This document shows positions 27,269-36,801 of a DNA stretch of 64,000 nt, in pieces (positions within the stretch are counted from its first letter, which is position 1; the number at the start of each line of letters is the position of its first letter). The stretch comes from Opitutaceae bacterium (GTDB taxonomy: Bacteria > Verrucomicrobiota > Verrucomicrobiia > Opitutales > Opitutaceae): the NCBI GenBank assembly GCA_028691845.1, contig JAQUYL010000013.1, positions 50,049-114,048 of the forward strand, written 5' to 3'. Both the position numbers and the translations under genes were made by a program. The notes under the pieces were generated by a model, which had not been told where the DNA came from, did not search any database, and worked only from the letters and a program-made list of their open reading frames with translations.

Positions 27269-28738
27269 ATGACAGCGACCCTCGTCTGGTTTCGGCAGGA
27301 TCTTCGTCTACGAGACAACCCGGCGCTCGCTGCGGCGCACCAGCGCGGCGCACCGATCATTCCGGTATACATCCTGGATGAGATGGGTGAGGGGCGATGG
27401 CCACCCGGGAGCGCATCCCGTTGGTGGCTGCACCACTCGCTCGTCGCGCTGGATACAGCCCTGCGCGGACGCGAGTCGCGGCTGGTCCTCGCACGCGGGG
27501 ACAGCGGCAGCGCCCTGCAAGCACTGGCGGCCCAGACCAATGCGGATGCCGTCTATTGGAATCGGCGCTATGAACCGGCCGACATTGCCCGCGACAAGGT
27601 TATCAAGGCCAATCTGAGGGCGAAGGGACTGGAAGCGAGGAGTTTCAATGCCGCACTGCTGCACGAACCGCACACGGTGGCAAACAAGAGCGGGCAGCCC
27701 TTTCAGGTGTTTACGCCGTTTTGGAGGAATTGCCAGACACTACCGGTGGAGGACCCCGTCATGCTGCCGGCCGGACCCCTGCCTTCACCGGTGCTGTGGC
27801 CGTTGTCGCTCGAAGTGGCCGAATTGGGCTTGCTATCGCGCGATGCGGGTGGGGCGGGGTGGGCAAATGCATGGCGACCCGGGGAGGCGGACGCTGTCAA
27901 GCAGCTCAAGAAATTCATGCTCCACGCGGTGAGGCCGTATGCCGACGTTCGCGATTTCCCGCATATCGACGGAACCTCGCGTCTTTCGCCGTATTTGCAT
28001 TTTGGTGAGATTGGCCCGCGGCAGATCTGGGCGGCGGTCAGGGCGCAGTCGCGCGATAGTGGCGTTTTTCCGGCCAGCAGGGGGGCGCATGTGTTCCTGA
28101 CCGAACTCGGCTGGCGGGAATTCGCGCATCACCTGCTCTTCCATTTCCCACATACGGTGGAGCAGCCGTTGCGCGCGGGATTCAGCCGCTTCCCTTGGCG
28201 GCAGGATGCCGCTTGGCTAAAAGCATGGCAGGAAGGGCTGACTGGTTATCCCATTGTCGACGCTGGCATGCGGGAGCTCAGGTCAACCGGCTGGATGCAC
28301 AACCGTGTGCGCATGATCACTGCCTCGTTTCTCGTAAAGCACCTGCGCATTGCCTGGCAGGAAGGAGCCGGCTGGTTTTGGGACGCTTTGGTGGATGCGG
28401 ACCTCGCGAACAATACGCTCGGCTGGCAGTGGAGCGCTGGATGCGGGGCGGATGCGACCCCTTATTTCCACATTTTCAATCCGGTACTTCAGGGTGAAAA
28501 ATTCGACGCCGACGGTGTTTATGTACGATGCTGGATTCCTGAACTGGCTGCGTTACCGAATGAATTTCTACATCAGCCGTGGATGGCTCCAATGGAATTG
28601 CTGATCCAAGCGGGTATAAAGATGGGCGAGTCTTATCCGCGACCTATCGTCGATCACTATGAGGCGCGAAGTGCCGCCTTGGCAGCGCTTGAAGTAATGA
28701 GAACAGGTGACCCTGACGGTTTAGGGCAACTGCAATAA
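27269..28738 (+). CDS. phr: Deoxyribodipyrimidine photolyase (class I)
   Basis: A flavoprotein that repairs UV-induced cyclobutane pyrimidine dimers with light. The 489-residue protein has the N-terminal antenna domain (VWFRQDLRLRDNPAL) and the FAD-binding helical domain with RMITASFLVKHL, then DADLANNTLGWQWSAGCG and NPVLQGEKFD, all typical of class I photolyases. The Trp-rich segments expected for electron transfer are present. A cryptochrome function is less likely but cannot be excluded from sequence alone. Confidence 0.95.
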   Translation: MTATLVWFRQDLRLRDNPALAAAHQRGAPIIPVYILDEMGEGRWPPGSASRWWLHHSLVALDTALRGRESRLVLARGDSGSALQALAAQTNADAVYWNRRYEPADIARDKVIKANLRAKGLEARSFNAALLHEPHTVANKSGQPFQVFTPFWRNCQTLPVEDPVMLPAGPLPSPVLWPLSLEVAELGLLSRDAGGAGWANAWRPGEADAVKQLKKFMLHAVRPYADVRDFPHIDGTSRLSPYLHFGEIGPRQIWAAVRAQSRDSGVFPASRGAHVFLTELGWREFAHHLLFHFPHTVEQPLRAGFSRFPWRQDAAWLKAWQEGLTGYPIVDAGMRELRSTGWMHNRVRMITASFLVKHLRIAWQEGAGWFWDALVDADLANNTLGWQWSAGCGADATPYFHIFNPVLQGEKFDADGVYVRCWIPELAALPNEFLHQPWMAPMELLIQAGIKMGESYPRPIVDHYEARSAALAALEVMRTGDPDGLGQLQ

Positions 28739-28825
28739 TTTACAGGCGACAGATTATCAAATGGTTAACCATGACTTCGATAAACATTTCTAGACTTATT
28801 GGGTAATCTTAATATTTGAGCGTCC

Positions 28826-29773
28826 ATGCCTGATGTATTTCCCAATATCGTCGCCACCATTGGTCACACGCCGTTGATCAAGCTGAACCGTCTCTCCGAG
28901 GGTCTGCCTGCAGAAGTCTACGTCAAAGCGGAGTTCTTCAATCCGTTGGCCAGCGTGAAGGACCGCATCGGCATGTCGATGATCGAAGCCGCCGAACATG
29001 ATGGAAAAATCAAACAGGACACGGTTATCATCGAGCCGACCTCGGGCAACACTGGTATCGCCTTGGCCTTTGTTTGCGCCCAACGCGGATACAAACTCAT
29101 CCTCACGATGCCCGAGACGATGTCTGTCGAACGGCGGGTGCTGCTGCGTATGCTGGGTGCGGAGATTGTGCTCACACCTGGTGCGGAAGGCATGATTGGC
29201 GCCATCCGCAAGGCGCAGGAAATCTTATTACAGCACGGAAATCGCGGCTTTACTCCCCAGCAATTCGAAAATCCGGCCAATCCCGAGATTCATCGGCGCA
29301 CGACTGCAGAGGAAATATGGAACGACACAAAGGGACGCATTGATGCCTTCGTTGCCGGAGTCGGCACGGGGGGCACCCTTACCGGCGTTTCTGAGGTCAT
29401 CAAATCACGCAAAAAGATCAAAACTGTCGCGGTCGAGCCCTTGACTAGCCCGGTCCTTTCGGGTGGGAGGCCCAGCCGGCATAAAATACAAGGTATCGGG
29501 GCGGGTTTTGTTCCCAAGGTGCTCAATACCGCGATAATTGATGAAGTCATCACGGTCTCCGATGACGACGCCTTGGAGACCTCCAGGCTATTGGCTCTGC
29601 AAGAGGGGATTCTCGGAGGTATTTCGACAGGCGGAAATGTTTGGGCTGCCCTTCAATTTGCCAAGCGCGCGGATATGGCGGGCAAAGTAATCGTTACGGT
29701 GGCACCCAGCTTCGGCGAACGCTATCTTAGTACTGCTCTCGCCGAGAAAGCCCGGCAAGAAGTCACTGTCTAG
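28826..29773 (+). CDS. cysK: Cysteine synthase A (O-acetylserine sulfhydrylase)
   Basis: A PLP enzyme that makes L-cysteine from O-acetylserine and sulfide. The 315-residue protein has the PLP lysine in [15 protein letters not shown], the substrate loop [12 protein letters not shown] and the phosphate-binding [10 protein letters not shown]. Length and motifs match CysK. It stands alone between the photolyase gene and a 398-base gap; no cysE is nearby. Confidence 0.96.
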   Translation: MPDVFPNIVATIGHTPLIKLNRLSEGLPAEVYVKAEFFNPLASVKDRIGMSMIEAAEHDGKIKQDTVIIEPTSGNTGIALAFVCAQRGYKLILTMPETMSVERRVLLRMLGAEIVLTPGAEGMIGAIRKAQEILLQHGNRGFTPQQFENPANPEIHRRTTAEEIWNDTKGRIDAFVAGVGTGGTLTGVSEVIKSRKKIKTVAVEPLTSPVLSGGRPSRHKIQGIGAGFVPKVLNTAIIDEVITVSDDDALETSRLLALQEGILGGISTGGNVWAALQFAKRADMAGKVIVTVAPSFGERYLSTALAEKARQEVTV

Positions 29774-30171
29774 CATCCCGCATCCAGTCGGCGCCGGTGG
29801 GGTATTTAGTTAAGTACGCCATTGGATTACACGGCCAGGATGCTGGCAGGTTGTTCAATTCGGCGCTGCATTCCGTTGCGACATAGTTGCGGTGGAACGC
29901 AGGATGGCGGAAGCCTTGGCCTTGCTTGGGAAGTAATCGCCTCTTCGCACATAAAGCAAATCGCCTACTCATAACAGATCAGATAGGTGGAGGTGCCATT
30001 CTGATATCCATCAGCCTCTGCCCGGCGATGCTCGAGTCCCTTCTCTTTCGGGAAAACCGGGACGGAGACCATAATTGGGCGGCAGTAGGGGGAGCGGTGA
30101 ATCACGAGAGGATTGCTGGATCAATTCGGGGCTTTTCAAGCGGCAGACGGCCCGTATGGTGAGCCACTCGT
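29774..30171. other. Intergenic stretch, cysK to ndk
   Basis: There is no convincing gene in these 398 bases. A 91-codon plus-strand frame (29887-30162) has no family signature and uncertain codon use. The ndk promoter is presumably in the last part. Confidence 0.45.
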
Positions 30172-30591
30172 ATGCAAAGAACCCTGATTATTTTTAAGCC
30201 CGATTGCATGGAAAAACGCCTGATGGGGAAGGTGCTTGTCCGTTTCGAGGAGGAGGGTTTCACCGTTGTCGGCTGCAAAATGATGCGCCTGACAGCGGAA
30301 CTGCTGCGCCAGCATTATGCGCATGTGGCTCACTACCCCTTTTACCCTGAGATCGAGAAATTCATGAAGTCGCGTTCAGTCATCGTCATGGCGCTGGAGG
30401 GCGACAACGTGGTGCAGCGGGTGCGCGATCTGCTCGGGCCCACTGATTCGCGCAAGGCGGCCAAAGGCACCATCCGTGGCGATTATGGCACTGACATGAT
30501 GGTGAATGTCGTGCATGCGTCCGATAGTGTGGAAAACGGCAACATCGAGATCGCTCGGTTCTTCAAAGAGGAGGAAATCTTCGGAAACTGA
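30172..30591 (+). CDS. ndk: Nucleoside diphosphate kinase
   Basis: Ndk balances nucleoside triphosphate pools by transferring phosphate through a histidine intermediate. The 139-residue protein begins QRTLIIFKPDCMEK and contains the catalytic histidine in NVVHASDS and the substrate segment GDYGTDM. Length and order are normal for a bacterial Ndk. It is followed 63 bases later by a tRNA gene. Confidence 0.96.
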   Translation: MQRTLIIFKPDCMEKRLMGKVLVRFEEEGFTVVGCKMMRLTAELLRQHYAHVAHYPFYPEIEKFMKSRSVIVMALEGDNVVQRVRDLLGPTDSRKAAKGTIRGDYGTDMMVNVVHASDSVENGNIEIARFFKEEEIFGN

Positions 30592-30654
30592 TCGAATTTT
30601 GCGCTCTTGACGGGGCAGGGGGGAATGCGCTTTGTAGCCCCTCTGGTCTTTTTC

Positions 30655-30729
30655 GCCCTCATCGTCTAGCGGCTAGGACGGAGCCCTCTCAAGGCTCAAA
30701 CCGGGGTTCGATTCCCCGTGAGGGCGCCA
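30655..30729 (+). tRNA. tRNA-Glu (anticodon CTC)
   Basis: A complete cloverleaf can be folded by eye. The acceptor stem is GCCCTCA with TGAGGGC; the anticodon stem GAGCC/GGCTC encloses loop CTCTCAA, giving anticodon CTC for the GAG codon. The T arm is CGGGG-TTCGATT-CCCCG. The discriminator base is G and CCA is encoded (30727-30729). It marks the boundary between a core block and a more mosaic region. Confidence 0.95.
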
Positions 30730-31367
30730 TCTTCAGAGGAGATGGTGAACAGGGTAACGGAAAAGGAACAGATTTAGGTCCGCCAAGGCCGTTTCCCTAG
30801 CATTAGCGAGCCGATCCACCCCAGGGCATGCTTTGTCCCACTGGTTTTTGAACATTTTGCGCCCGGCTGCGTCTTTCTCTGCGTAGTTAGCTTGGGGTTT
30901 AGGTATTGCTGTAAGGGGCCGTCTTTAGGGGTAGAGGCGGCCCTTTGTTTTGGAGAGGTAAAGCAAAAGCCCGCCCTGGTAATGATCAGCTCCAGTTTTC
31001 GGGGGCAACGTCACTCCAGGAACGCGGTGCTCAACGTCCCGATGCGAGGGTAGGCCGCGCCTGCCTGACCGTCGCGCGGGCGCATTGAAATGGGCACGGT
31101 CGGCACAGGGGCGACCGAGGCCGGGCCAATCGCCGGCAATGGGAGACGAAATTCCAGATCCTGGGACAAAAACGATTCTGATCTGCCCCAGTCAAAGCGC
31201 GAGGCCGCGCGGGGAGGCTGACAATCTTGTCAGGCGCGAGTTCTTGACGCTCGTGCCGTTGGCGCGCAACCTTGCATGTAGCCGAGACGGGACCCGGCAT
31301 ACCCGAGTGACCCACGGGCCGCGTGAGCCGGCACAATGCGGAGTAACAATCAACCGAAGGAATCAAG
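30730..31367. other. Intergenic stretch after tRNA-Glu
   Basis: 638 bases without a supported gene. A terminator-like hairpin lies at 30915-30943. The rest has short frames on both strands with no recognisable product. Its place directly 3' of a tRNA and before proteobacteria-like small genes would suit an integration scar, but I find no repeat of the tRNA 3' end here. Confidence 0.45.
30915..30951 (+). terminator. Likely rho-independent terminator
   Basis: A GC-rich stem (GGGCCGTCT paired with AGGCGGCCC, one G-T wobble) with a ten-base loop is followed by TTTGTTTT. It would end transcription from the ndk/tRNA side about 190 bases past the tRNA. Confidence 0.6.
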
Positions 31368-31703
31368 ATGGAGACTCACTTCCCCAATATCAGCGAAGCT
31401 CAAGGCCAGCTCGCGCGCGACCGCGTGATGGCCGACCTGCGGGCACTGGCGAACGATGCCGAGGCATTGCTCCACTCGACCGCGGAAGACGCTGGCGATA
31501 AGGCGAAAGAAATGCGCGCACGGCTCGCGGCCGCCATCGAACGCGCCAAGGCGACCTACGAGCAAGTACAGGAACGTGCGGTCGCGTCCGCCAAGGTCGC
31601 CGCGAAACAGGCCGACGAGACGATTCGCGCGCACCCGTATGAGTCCATTGCCGTGGCCTTTGGCATCGGTCTGCTGCTTGGCGCGGTGTTGCGCCGTAAA
31701 TGA
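31368..31703 (+). CDS. YqjD/ElaB family (DUF883) membrane-anchored protein
   Basis: A 111-residue protein with a long charged, Ala-rich helix (probable coiled coil, residues ~12-88) and a C-terminal membrane anchor (SIAVAFGIGLLLGAVLRRK). This is the layout of YqjD/ElaB, inner-membrane proteins reported to bind ribosomes in E. coli stationary phase. It is first of three tightly packed genes in the order yqjD-yqjE-yqjK, the arrangement known from proteobacteria. Confidence 0.82.
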   Translation: METHFPNISEAQGQLARDRVMADLRALANDAEALLHSTAEDAGDKAKEMRARLAAAIERAKATYEQVQERAVASAKVAAKQADETIRAHPYESIAVAFGIGLLLGAVLRRK

Positions 31704-31707
31704 CCCC

Positions 31708-32097
31708 ATGGCCGAAGACGGATATCACGGTGACGGGTTCATAGATTCTGTGCGGCGGCTCGCGCGCTCCGCGCTCGGGCTGTTGCACACACGCCTTGAG
31801 CTGTTCGCAGTCGAGATGGAGGAGGAGAAACTCCGCGTGGTCGACATGCTTGTCTGGTTGGGTATTGCGATCGCGCTCGGTGCCGCGGGAATTCTGGTAT
31901 CGATCGGGGTCCTGGCCCTGTTCTTGTGGCAGGCGGCCGGCTACGCGGGACTGATCGCTCTGGCCGCAGTCACGCTGGCGGCATCGGTTGGGTTGCTGGT
32001 CGCTATCCGGCATCGGCTGCGCCACGGCCGGGGCCCATTCGGAGCCACGCTGGGTGAGTTTCGAAAAGATGTGGCCGGCCTGCGAGGTGAAACATGA
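31708..32097 (+). CDS. YqjE-like membrane protein (phage holin superfamily III)
   Basis: About 129 residues. An amphipathic N-terminal part (SVRRLARSALGLLHTRLELFAVEMEEE) is followed by two hydrophobic helices and a basic tail, the pattern of the YqjE/putative holin family. I chose ATG 31708, four bases after the yqjD-like stop; the open frame extends upstream through the previous gene but that part is antisense-like noise. It overlaps the yqjK-like gene by four bases. Confidence 0.78.
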   Translation: MAEDGYHGDGFIDSVRRLARSALGLLHTRLELFAVEMEEEKLRVVDMLVWLGIAIALGAAGILVSIGVLALFLWQAAGYAGLIALAAVTLAASVGLLVAIRHRLRHGRGPFGATLGEFRKDVAGLRGET

Positions 32098-32339
32098 ACG
32101 AACTGGCCGGGCGCAAGCGCCTCATTGTCGCGCGCGCCGATCTCCACCGGCAGATCCTGGCCGCGGAACTGCAACGGCTGGAAGGACGGTGGGACGCGGC
32201 ACGGGGCTTCGTCGTGCAATACCGCTGGTGCTTGCTCGGCGCCGCCGCGGTCGGTGGCCTGTTGCTGGGCCGCAAACGCCGCGGACTCAGCGGTTGGCTC
32301 CCAGCGATGGTGGCCGTCTGGCGAGCCCTGCGGCGCTGA
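32094..32339 (+). CDS. YqjK-like small protein
   Basis: An 81-residue basic protein with one hydrophobic stretch (CLLGAAAVGGLLLGRKRRG). Size, position directly after a YqjE-like gene and the ATGA overlap match the yqjDEK gene order; on its own the sequence would be hard to place. Function is unknown. Confidence 0.65.
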   Translation: MNELAGRKRLIVARADLHRQILAAELQRLEGRWDAARGFVVQYRWCLLGAAAVGGLLLGRKRRGLSGWLPAMVAVWRALRR

Positions 32340-32402
32340 CCGGAGTTCAGGCGTTTCCCCACTACACGATCGGTTCCCGTCAGAATTTCCACGGCGCCGA
32401 CG

Positions 32403-32890
32403 GTGCCCGTCCGCCGAAGCAACGACGGAACGCTGCAATTCGCGAATCGAGCCTTCCGTCAAAAATCGAAAGACACCGATGTGCCCACGCTGACAGGAGG
32501 GAATCCGTTCCGGGATAACGGAGTGGACTGGCTGCCGATCGCGCGCTGGAGCCCCTTTCGCAAACTCGAGCGCATGCAGCGCCAGATGGTCACTCTGTTC
32601 GAACGGCCACCGCTCCGTTGTGACATCGGCTGCGAGAAAGCCACTACGACCCACGAGTGGGCGCCGTTGGTGGATGCCGCTGAAGAGGACAAGGAATATC
32701 TCGTCAAAGTCGACCTGCCTGAGCTGAAAGAGAAAGAGGGAAAGGTGCGTGTGGAGAACGGGGTGCGGACGATCTCCGGCGAGCGCAAGGTCGAGCGGCA
32801 GGCAAAGACAAGAAGTATCACCGCGGTGAACGCGCTTGCGACACGTTTGCTCGCAGCTTCAACGGTGCCTGACTTTTCCGACGCCACCAA
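32403..32890 (+). pseudogene. Broken Hsp20 small heat-shock protein gene
   Basis: The frame encodes recognisable Hsp20 sequence (RWSPFRKLERMQRQMVTLF, HEWAPLVDAAEEDKEYLVKV, VRVENGVRTISGERK) and then loses similarity near base 32805. Shifting frame there restores the family sequence DKKYHRGERACDTFARSFN for about 20 codons before a stop. The original frame regains VPDFSDATKVA just after. So there are two compensating frameshifts inside the alpha-crystallin domain, and the C-terminal part of the domain is missing. The gene is not expected to give a working chaperone. Confidence 0.75.
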
Positions 32891-33083
32891 GGTCGCCATC
32901 GAGAATCCCACGGTCCGCCAAGATCCGGCTCCGATGGTACGCTTCCTGGGGTTCGGGGAGAGCTCACTGGATTTTAAACTGGCGGTCTGGACTATTGCCA
33001 TGGCGCATAGCCCGACGCGTTTTCGCAGCGATCGGTTCTTCGCCATTGAGCGCAAGCTCGACTACGAATCCAAACTCAACTAG
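32891..33083 (+). pseudogene. Fragment of a mechanosensitive (MscS-type) channel C-terminus
   Basis: In the same frame as the Hsp20 remnant, the last ~60 codons switch to DPAPMVRFLGFGESSLDF, then FRSDRFFAIERKL. This matches the cytoplasmic C-terminal domain of MscS family channels (consensus V-x-F-x2-F-G-[DE]-S-S-L). The rest of that gene is absent. The join near 32890 is therefore a deletion or recombination point between two unrelated genes. Confidence 0.65.
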
Positions 33084-33809
33084 CCATCAACCAGACGCTA
33101 ACTCGTGTACGTTTTTTCGGGGAAAGCCCAGGCCGGAAAACCTCGCTCCATGCGCGCTTCTTCAGGGGCACGCCAACACGAGCCATGAGCTCGTTCAGTC
33201 CCCTCTCGGCGTTCTCGCGAATTTCCGAAAAAGAGGCGAAGATTGCGGCGATGCTATCAACCGTTGCCCCGGCAATTTACTGGGGGGGTTGATTTCGGGT
33301 CAGAGAGAATCTTTCGCCGCTTGGTTTCTTCCTGAGCTGCGCAGTCCCGGCTGTGCGCTTGGCAGCGATTATGCAGAACATTCCAGTCCGACTCGTAGCT
33401 CCTCCAGGCGGTGAAGAGATCCTCAGGAAGTTTAATCTTCTGAGCCTTGAGCCAAGCCGAGGCCTGCTGCGGGGGATCGAACCCATGGCGGATGAATCGG
33501 ACGCTCCTTGTCCATCACCCCAGAAGTGGGAGCAAGCGTATGATTGGGAATTAGCCCGTTTGCCTGAATACTTGATGAAAGCTGGTTGAAATGATTTCCG
33601 GCGAGTTTACTCTGGCCATGCCCCTCTGCTGGAACATCGTCACATGCAAATATACTCAAGCCCACAATAATCTTCGTGCTCGAACATCTTGGACAGCCTC
33701 TTGAGGAAGCACTCCTCGGACATACCTACTCCGGCACATGGCGCAGGTTGTGGCTCGACCATCTAGGAACCGCGAGTGACCGTGGCCCGAGACGCCCCGA
33801 CTTTGATCG
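33084..33809. other. Intergenic/degenerate stretch before the sensor kinase
   Basis: 726 bases with only short frames. The longest plus-strand one (33353-33589, 78 codons, ending EQAYDWELARLPEYLMKAG) has no recognisable family. Given the broken genes just upstream, this may be further decayed sequence. Confidence 0.4.
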
Positions 33810-35279
33810 ATGAACGGACAGCGCCAACTATTCGCCATTCTCTGGGCCTTGCTGGTTGTGCTTGTTCTGATGCTGTCGGCATTCCTTTGGGTCTTCTATA
33901 AGTCCGGCCCTCTGGCGTTGGTGGCTGCCGCTCGCCAAACGGCCATGGAAGCCAGCCGTGGCATCGAAGTTGAATATGTTCGGATTGTTGGGCAAACCCC
34001 GGCACCGGATTCCGGCTTGCTCGTTATCGTGGTGGAATCGGTGTTAAGCGAAATGCCTGGAGTCGAAGGCGGCATCTGGCATCCGCGCGATGGCTTCGTG
34101 GCCTACGCTTTCCCCACCCATGAAGGGGCCGCACGCAAACAGACTGTGCCTGAAGCAGAATTGCCCACCTTGCGCGCCCTGGTGGAACGCGTGGATGCAG
34201 CCACACCCTCGCGAGAAGAGGTGCGCCAGGGGCGGCAAGATGCACTCGTCCTGAGCGCGTGCCGCCTGCCTGGCGGGCTGGTCGCCTGGACTATGATTCG
34301 TGTCCATGTTGCCCATGCACAAATGATCCAGCGGTTCACCCAAGGCGGCGTGGTGGCTTTGGTGCTGGTCGTGGGCGCAGGGATCTTGCTGTTGACCAGA
34401 ATGAAGCGTTGGTCCCGCAACCTGCACCGCCTCGAACAGGCCTTGGCACAACGCACCGACCCCGCCCAAACACTGCCGGAATTGGGCGAGACCGATCTGA
34501 ACCGCCTGGTGGAATCTTTCAACGCTTCGGCCCGCCAGGTGGGCGCACTCAGCCATGAATCCGCCCGGCTGGCCGGCGAACTCGCGCGCGCGGAGCGGTT
34601 GGCCGCAATCGGACGCCTCGCCGCCGCCTTGGTACACGAGATCAAAAACCCCCTTGGCGCGATGCGCTTGCGTGTAGAAAATGCGTTGGCGCAAGAGGCC
34701 AGCCTGACGGCCAATGCACGCAGCAAAAGCGCCTTGGAAGCTGTGCAGCGCCTAATTGCGCGACTGGATCGTCTTGTCGTATCGCTGTTGGCGCTGACTC
34801 AGCCACTGCGGATAAAAGAGTCTGGCGTAACGATCGGGACTTGGCTGCGGCAGTGCGTGGAAGACCGTCAGCCGATGGCCGCATTCCGCAACATCACGCT
34901 TGGGACGGACCTCGATCCGGAGATGGAGAGCCGCCGGCTGCGATTTGATCCGGAAGCTCTTGGCCGGGCGCTGGATAATCTCGTGCACAATGCCCTGCAG
35001 CACACTCCAGAGGGCGGCCGAGTCGTCGTGAGCGCCAAGCTGCACTTGGGAAAGCTTCTTATCCTGGTCGACGACAGTGGTCCGGGCGTGCCTGTGGAAC
35101 TGCAATCCAAGTTGCTCGAACCTTTCGTGACCGGTCGCTCCGAGGGCACCGGCCTGGGCCTGGCGATCGCCCGGGAAATCGCTCTCGCTCACGGCGGAAT
35201 GTTGCGCTTGGCCGCCAGTCCGCTCACGAACGGCGGAGGTGCGCGCTTCGAATTGGAGGTGCCATGGCGAGAGTGCTGA
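33810..35279 (+). CDS. Membrane sensor histidine kinase
   Basis: A two-component sensor that should phosphorylate the regulator encoded next to it. Of 489 residues, a membrane helix at ~8-29 and another at ~176-197 enclose a ~145-residue external domain without a recognised fold. A HAMP-like linker follows. The H-box is in LVHEIKNPLGAMRLR; the ATPase domain has N-box DNLVHNALQHT, G1 DDSGPGVP and G2 GTGLGLAIA. It overlaps the regulator gene by 16 bases. The layout resembles NtrB/ZraS-type kinases that pair with sigma-54 activators. The stimulus is unknown. Confidence 0.92.
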   Translation: MNGQRQLFAILWALLVVLVLMLSAFLWVFYKSGPLALVAAARQTAMEASRGIEVEYVRIVGQTPAPDSGLLVIVVESVLSEMPGVEGGIWHPRDGFVAYAFPTHEGAARKQTVPEAELPTLRALVERVDAATPSREEVRQGRQDALVLSACRLPGGLVAWTMIRVHVAHAQMIQRFTQGGVVALVLVVGAGILLLTRMKRWSRNLHRLEQALAQRTDPAQTLPELGETDLNRLVESFNASARQVGALSHESARLAGELARAERLAAIGRLAAALVHEIKNPLGAMRLRVENALAQEASLTANARSKSALEAVQRLIARLDRLVVSLLALTQPLRIKESGVTIGTWLRQCVEDRQPMAAFRNITLGTDLDPEMESRRLRFDPEALGRALDNLVHNALQHTPEGGRVVVSAKLHLGKLLILVDDSGPGVPVELQSKLLEPFVTGRSEGTGLGLAIAREIALAHGGMLRLAASPLTNGGGARFELEVPWREC

Positions 35280-36616
35280 TCATCGATGATGATGAGGAGT
35301 TCCGCCTCGGACTCGCCGAACTGCTGGCGGATGCGGGCCACGAATCCATCCACGCCCCCGATGGCAGCGAAGGCTGGCGCAAGTTAGGTGAGACTGAGCC
35401 GGACGCCGTGATTCTCGACGTGCGCATGCCCCGCATGGGAGGGATGGAGTTTCTTGCCCGGTTGCAGGAACGACCCTCCCGGCCCCCCGTGCTGGTGCTG
35501 ACCGCGCATGCTGATGCACGTAACACGATCGAGGCGATGCGCCTGGGGGCCTTCGATCATTTGACGAAACCTGCCGGACGCGACGAAATCCTGCGCGCAC
35601 TTTCCATGGCTCTGCGAGCCACCCCAGAGCGACGCACGATTGGTCGCGCCGACCAAGGGCCGGCTGACACAGGCATGGGATCCGAGTTTGTGGGCGCCAG
35701 CGAAGCCATGCGCGCAGTACATAAAGCCATCGGGTTGGCGGTCCGCAGCGACGCTCCGGTATTGATCACCGGGGAAACGGGCACAGGCAAGGAACTGGTC
35801 GCGCGAATGCTGCACCGCCACAGTGTGCGACAGAGGGCGCCGTTTGTTGCCATGAACTGTACCGCCATCCCGGCGGAGCTGCTTGAGAGCACCTTGTTCG
35901 GACATGTCCGCGGCGCCTTCTCGGGGGCAATCGCCGACCGCACTGGCTGTTTTGAACAGGCCCAAGGCGGCTGTCTCTTTTTGGATGAAATCGGCGACAT
36001 GCCGCTCCCCATGCAGGCCAAGTTCCTGCGCGTGCTGCAGGAAAAAGAAATTCTTCCCGTGGGCGGACGCCACGGCCGGAAAGTGGACGTGCGTATTCTG
36101 GCCGCCACACATCGTGATCTGCCTGCGGCGGTGCAGAGCGGCCTTTTCAGGTCCGACCTTTATTATCGTCTGGATGTGATCCGGCTGCATCTGCCGCCGC
36201 TGCGTGAGCGACTGGCGGACATCTTGCCTCTTGCAGAAGGATTTCTCCGTCTGGCCCCCCAACCCAAGCAACTCGGCCAAAGTGCCGCCAAAAGACTCCT
36301 CGCCCATCGCTGGCCCGGCAACGTGCGTGAGCTGCGCAATGCCATCGAACGCGCAATCGTGAGCGCTCGTGGCCCGTGCATCGAAGCGAGCGATCTCGGC
36401 CTACCGGCGGAAGCACCGGACGCGCCTGGTGACGACATCATTACGCAGCAGCCCCCGCCTCTTCCGGAGGCGCTGGCCCGGTTGGAACTTCATCTGATTC
36501 AACGCGCTTTGGCGGAAACGGGAAACAACCGGGCTGAGGCAGCACGCCGTCTCGGCATCAGGCGCCAGCAGCTTTACGCCCGCATGAAAGCGCTGGGCCT
36601 CGATCCGAACGACTGA
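35264..36616 (+). CDS. Sigma-54-dependent response regulator, NtrC family (cognate to upstream kinase)
   Basis: A 450-residue activator: receiver domain at ~3-115 with phosphoacceptor aspartate in AVILDVRMPRMGG; AAA+ domain with Walker [13 protein letters not shown]; contact loop GAFSGA in place of GAFTGA; Walker B FLDEIGD; and a Fis-type HTH at the end (NRAEAARRLGIRRQQLYARM). Serine for threonine in the sigma-54 contact loop is conservative but unusual. Its gene start lies inside the kinase gene, so the two are translationally linked. A candidate sigma-54 promoter sits about 160 bases downstream of its stop. Confidence 0.93.
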   Translation: MARVLIIDDDEEFRLGLAELLADAGHESIHAPDGSEGWRKLGETEPDAVILDVRMPRMGGMEFLARLQERPSRPPVLVLTAHADARNTIEAMRLGAFDHLTKPAGRDEILRALSMALRATPERRTIGRADQGPADTGMGSEFVGASEAMRAVHKAIGLAVRSDAPVLITGETGTGKELVARMLHRHSVRQRAPFVAMNCTAIPAELLESTLFGHVRGAFSGAIADRTGCFEQAQGGCLFLDEIGDMPLPMQAKFLRVLQEKEILPVGGRHGRKVDVRILAATHRDLPAAVQSGLFRSDLYYRLDVIRLHLPPLRERLADILPLAEGFLRLAPQPKQLGQSAAKRLLAHRWPGNVRELRNAIERAIVSARGPCIEASDLGLPAEAPDAPGDDIITQQPPPLPEALARLELHLIQRALAETGNNRAEAARRLGIRRQQLYARMKALGLDPND

Positions 36617-36773
36617 GCGGAAGCAACCTTTCCCCCGAGGCCCTGCACTTTTTTGCCTGAATCGCTGGAGACCGTCCGGCAAGCGGACATTCATTGGTCA
36701 AGGCGTGTCTGTTTAACGGACATTAAGACGGGGAGGCTTCGCGCAACCCGTTCATTGCCAAGCTCGGGCATGA

Positions 36774-36789
36774 TGGCACGCACGATGCA
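36774..36789 (+). promoter_or_regulatory. Candidate sigma-54 promoter
   Basis: TGGCACG, four bases, then ATGCA, with GG and GC exactly ten bases apart, compared with the consensus TGGCACG-N4-TTGCA; one mismatch. It lies between a sigma-54 activator gene and an exported-protein gene. Transcription would begin near 36800, which bears on the start codon of that gene. Confidence 0.4.
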
Positions 36790-36801
36790 TAAGGTGAGTC
36801 G

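Noticed and set aside
31031..31366. 111-codon minus-strand frame before the yqjD-like gene
   Set aside because: Arg/Pro-rich translation without family features; typical of a GC-rich non-coding strand.
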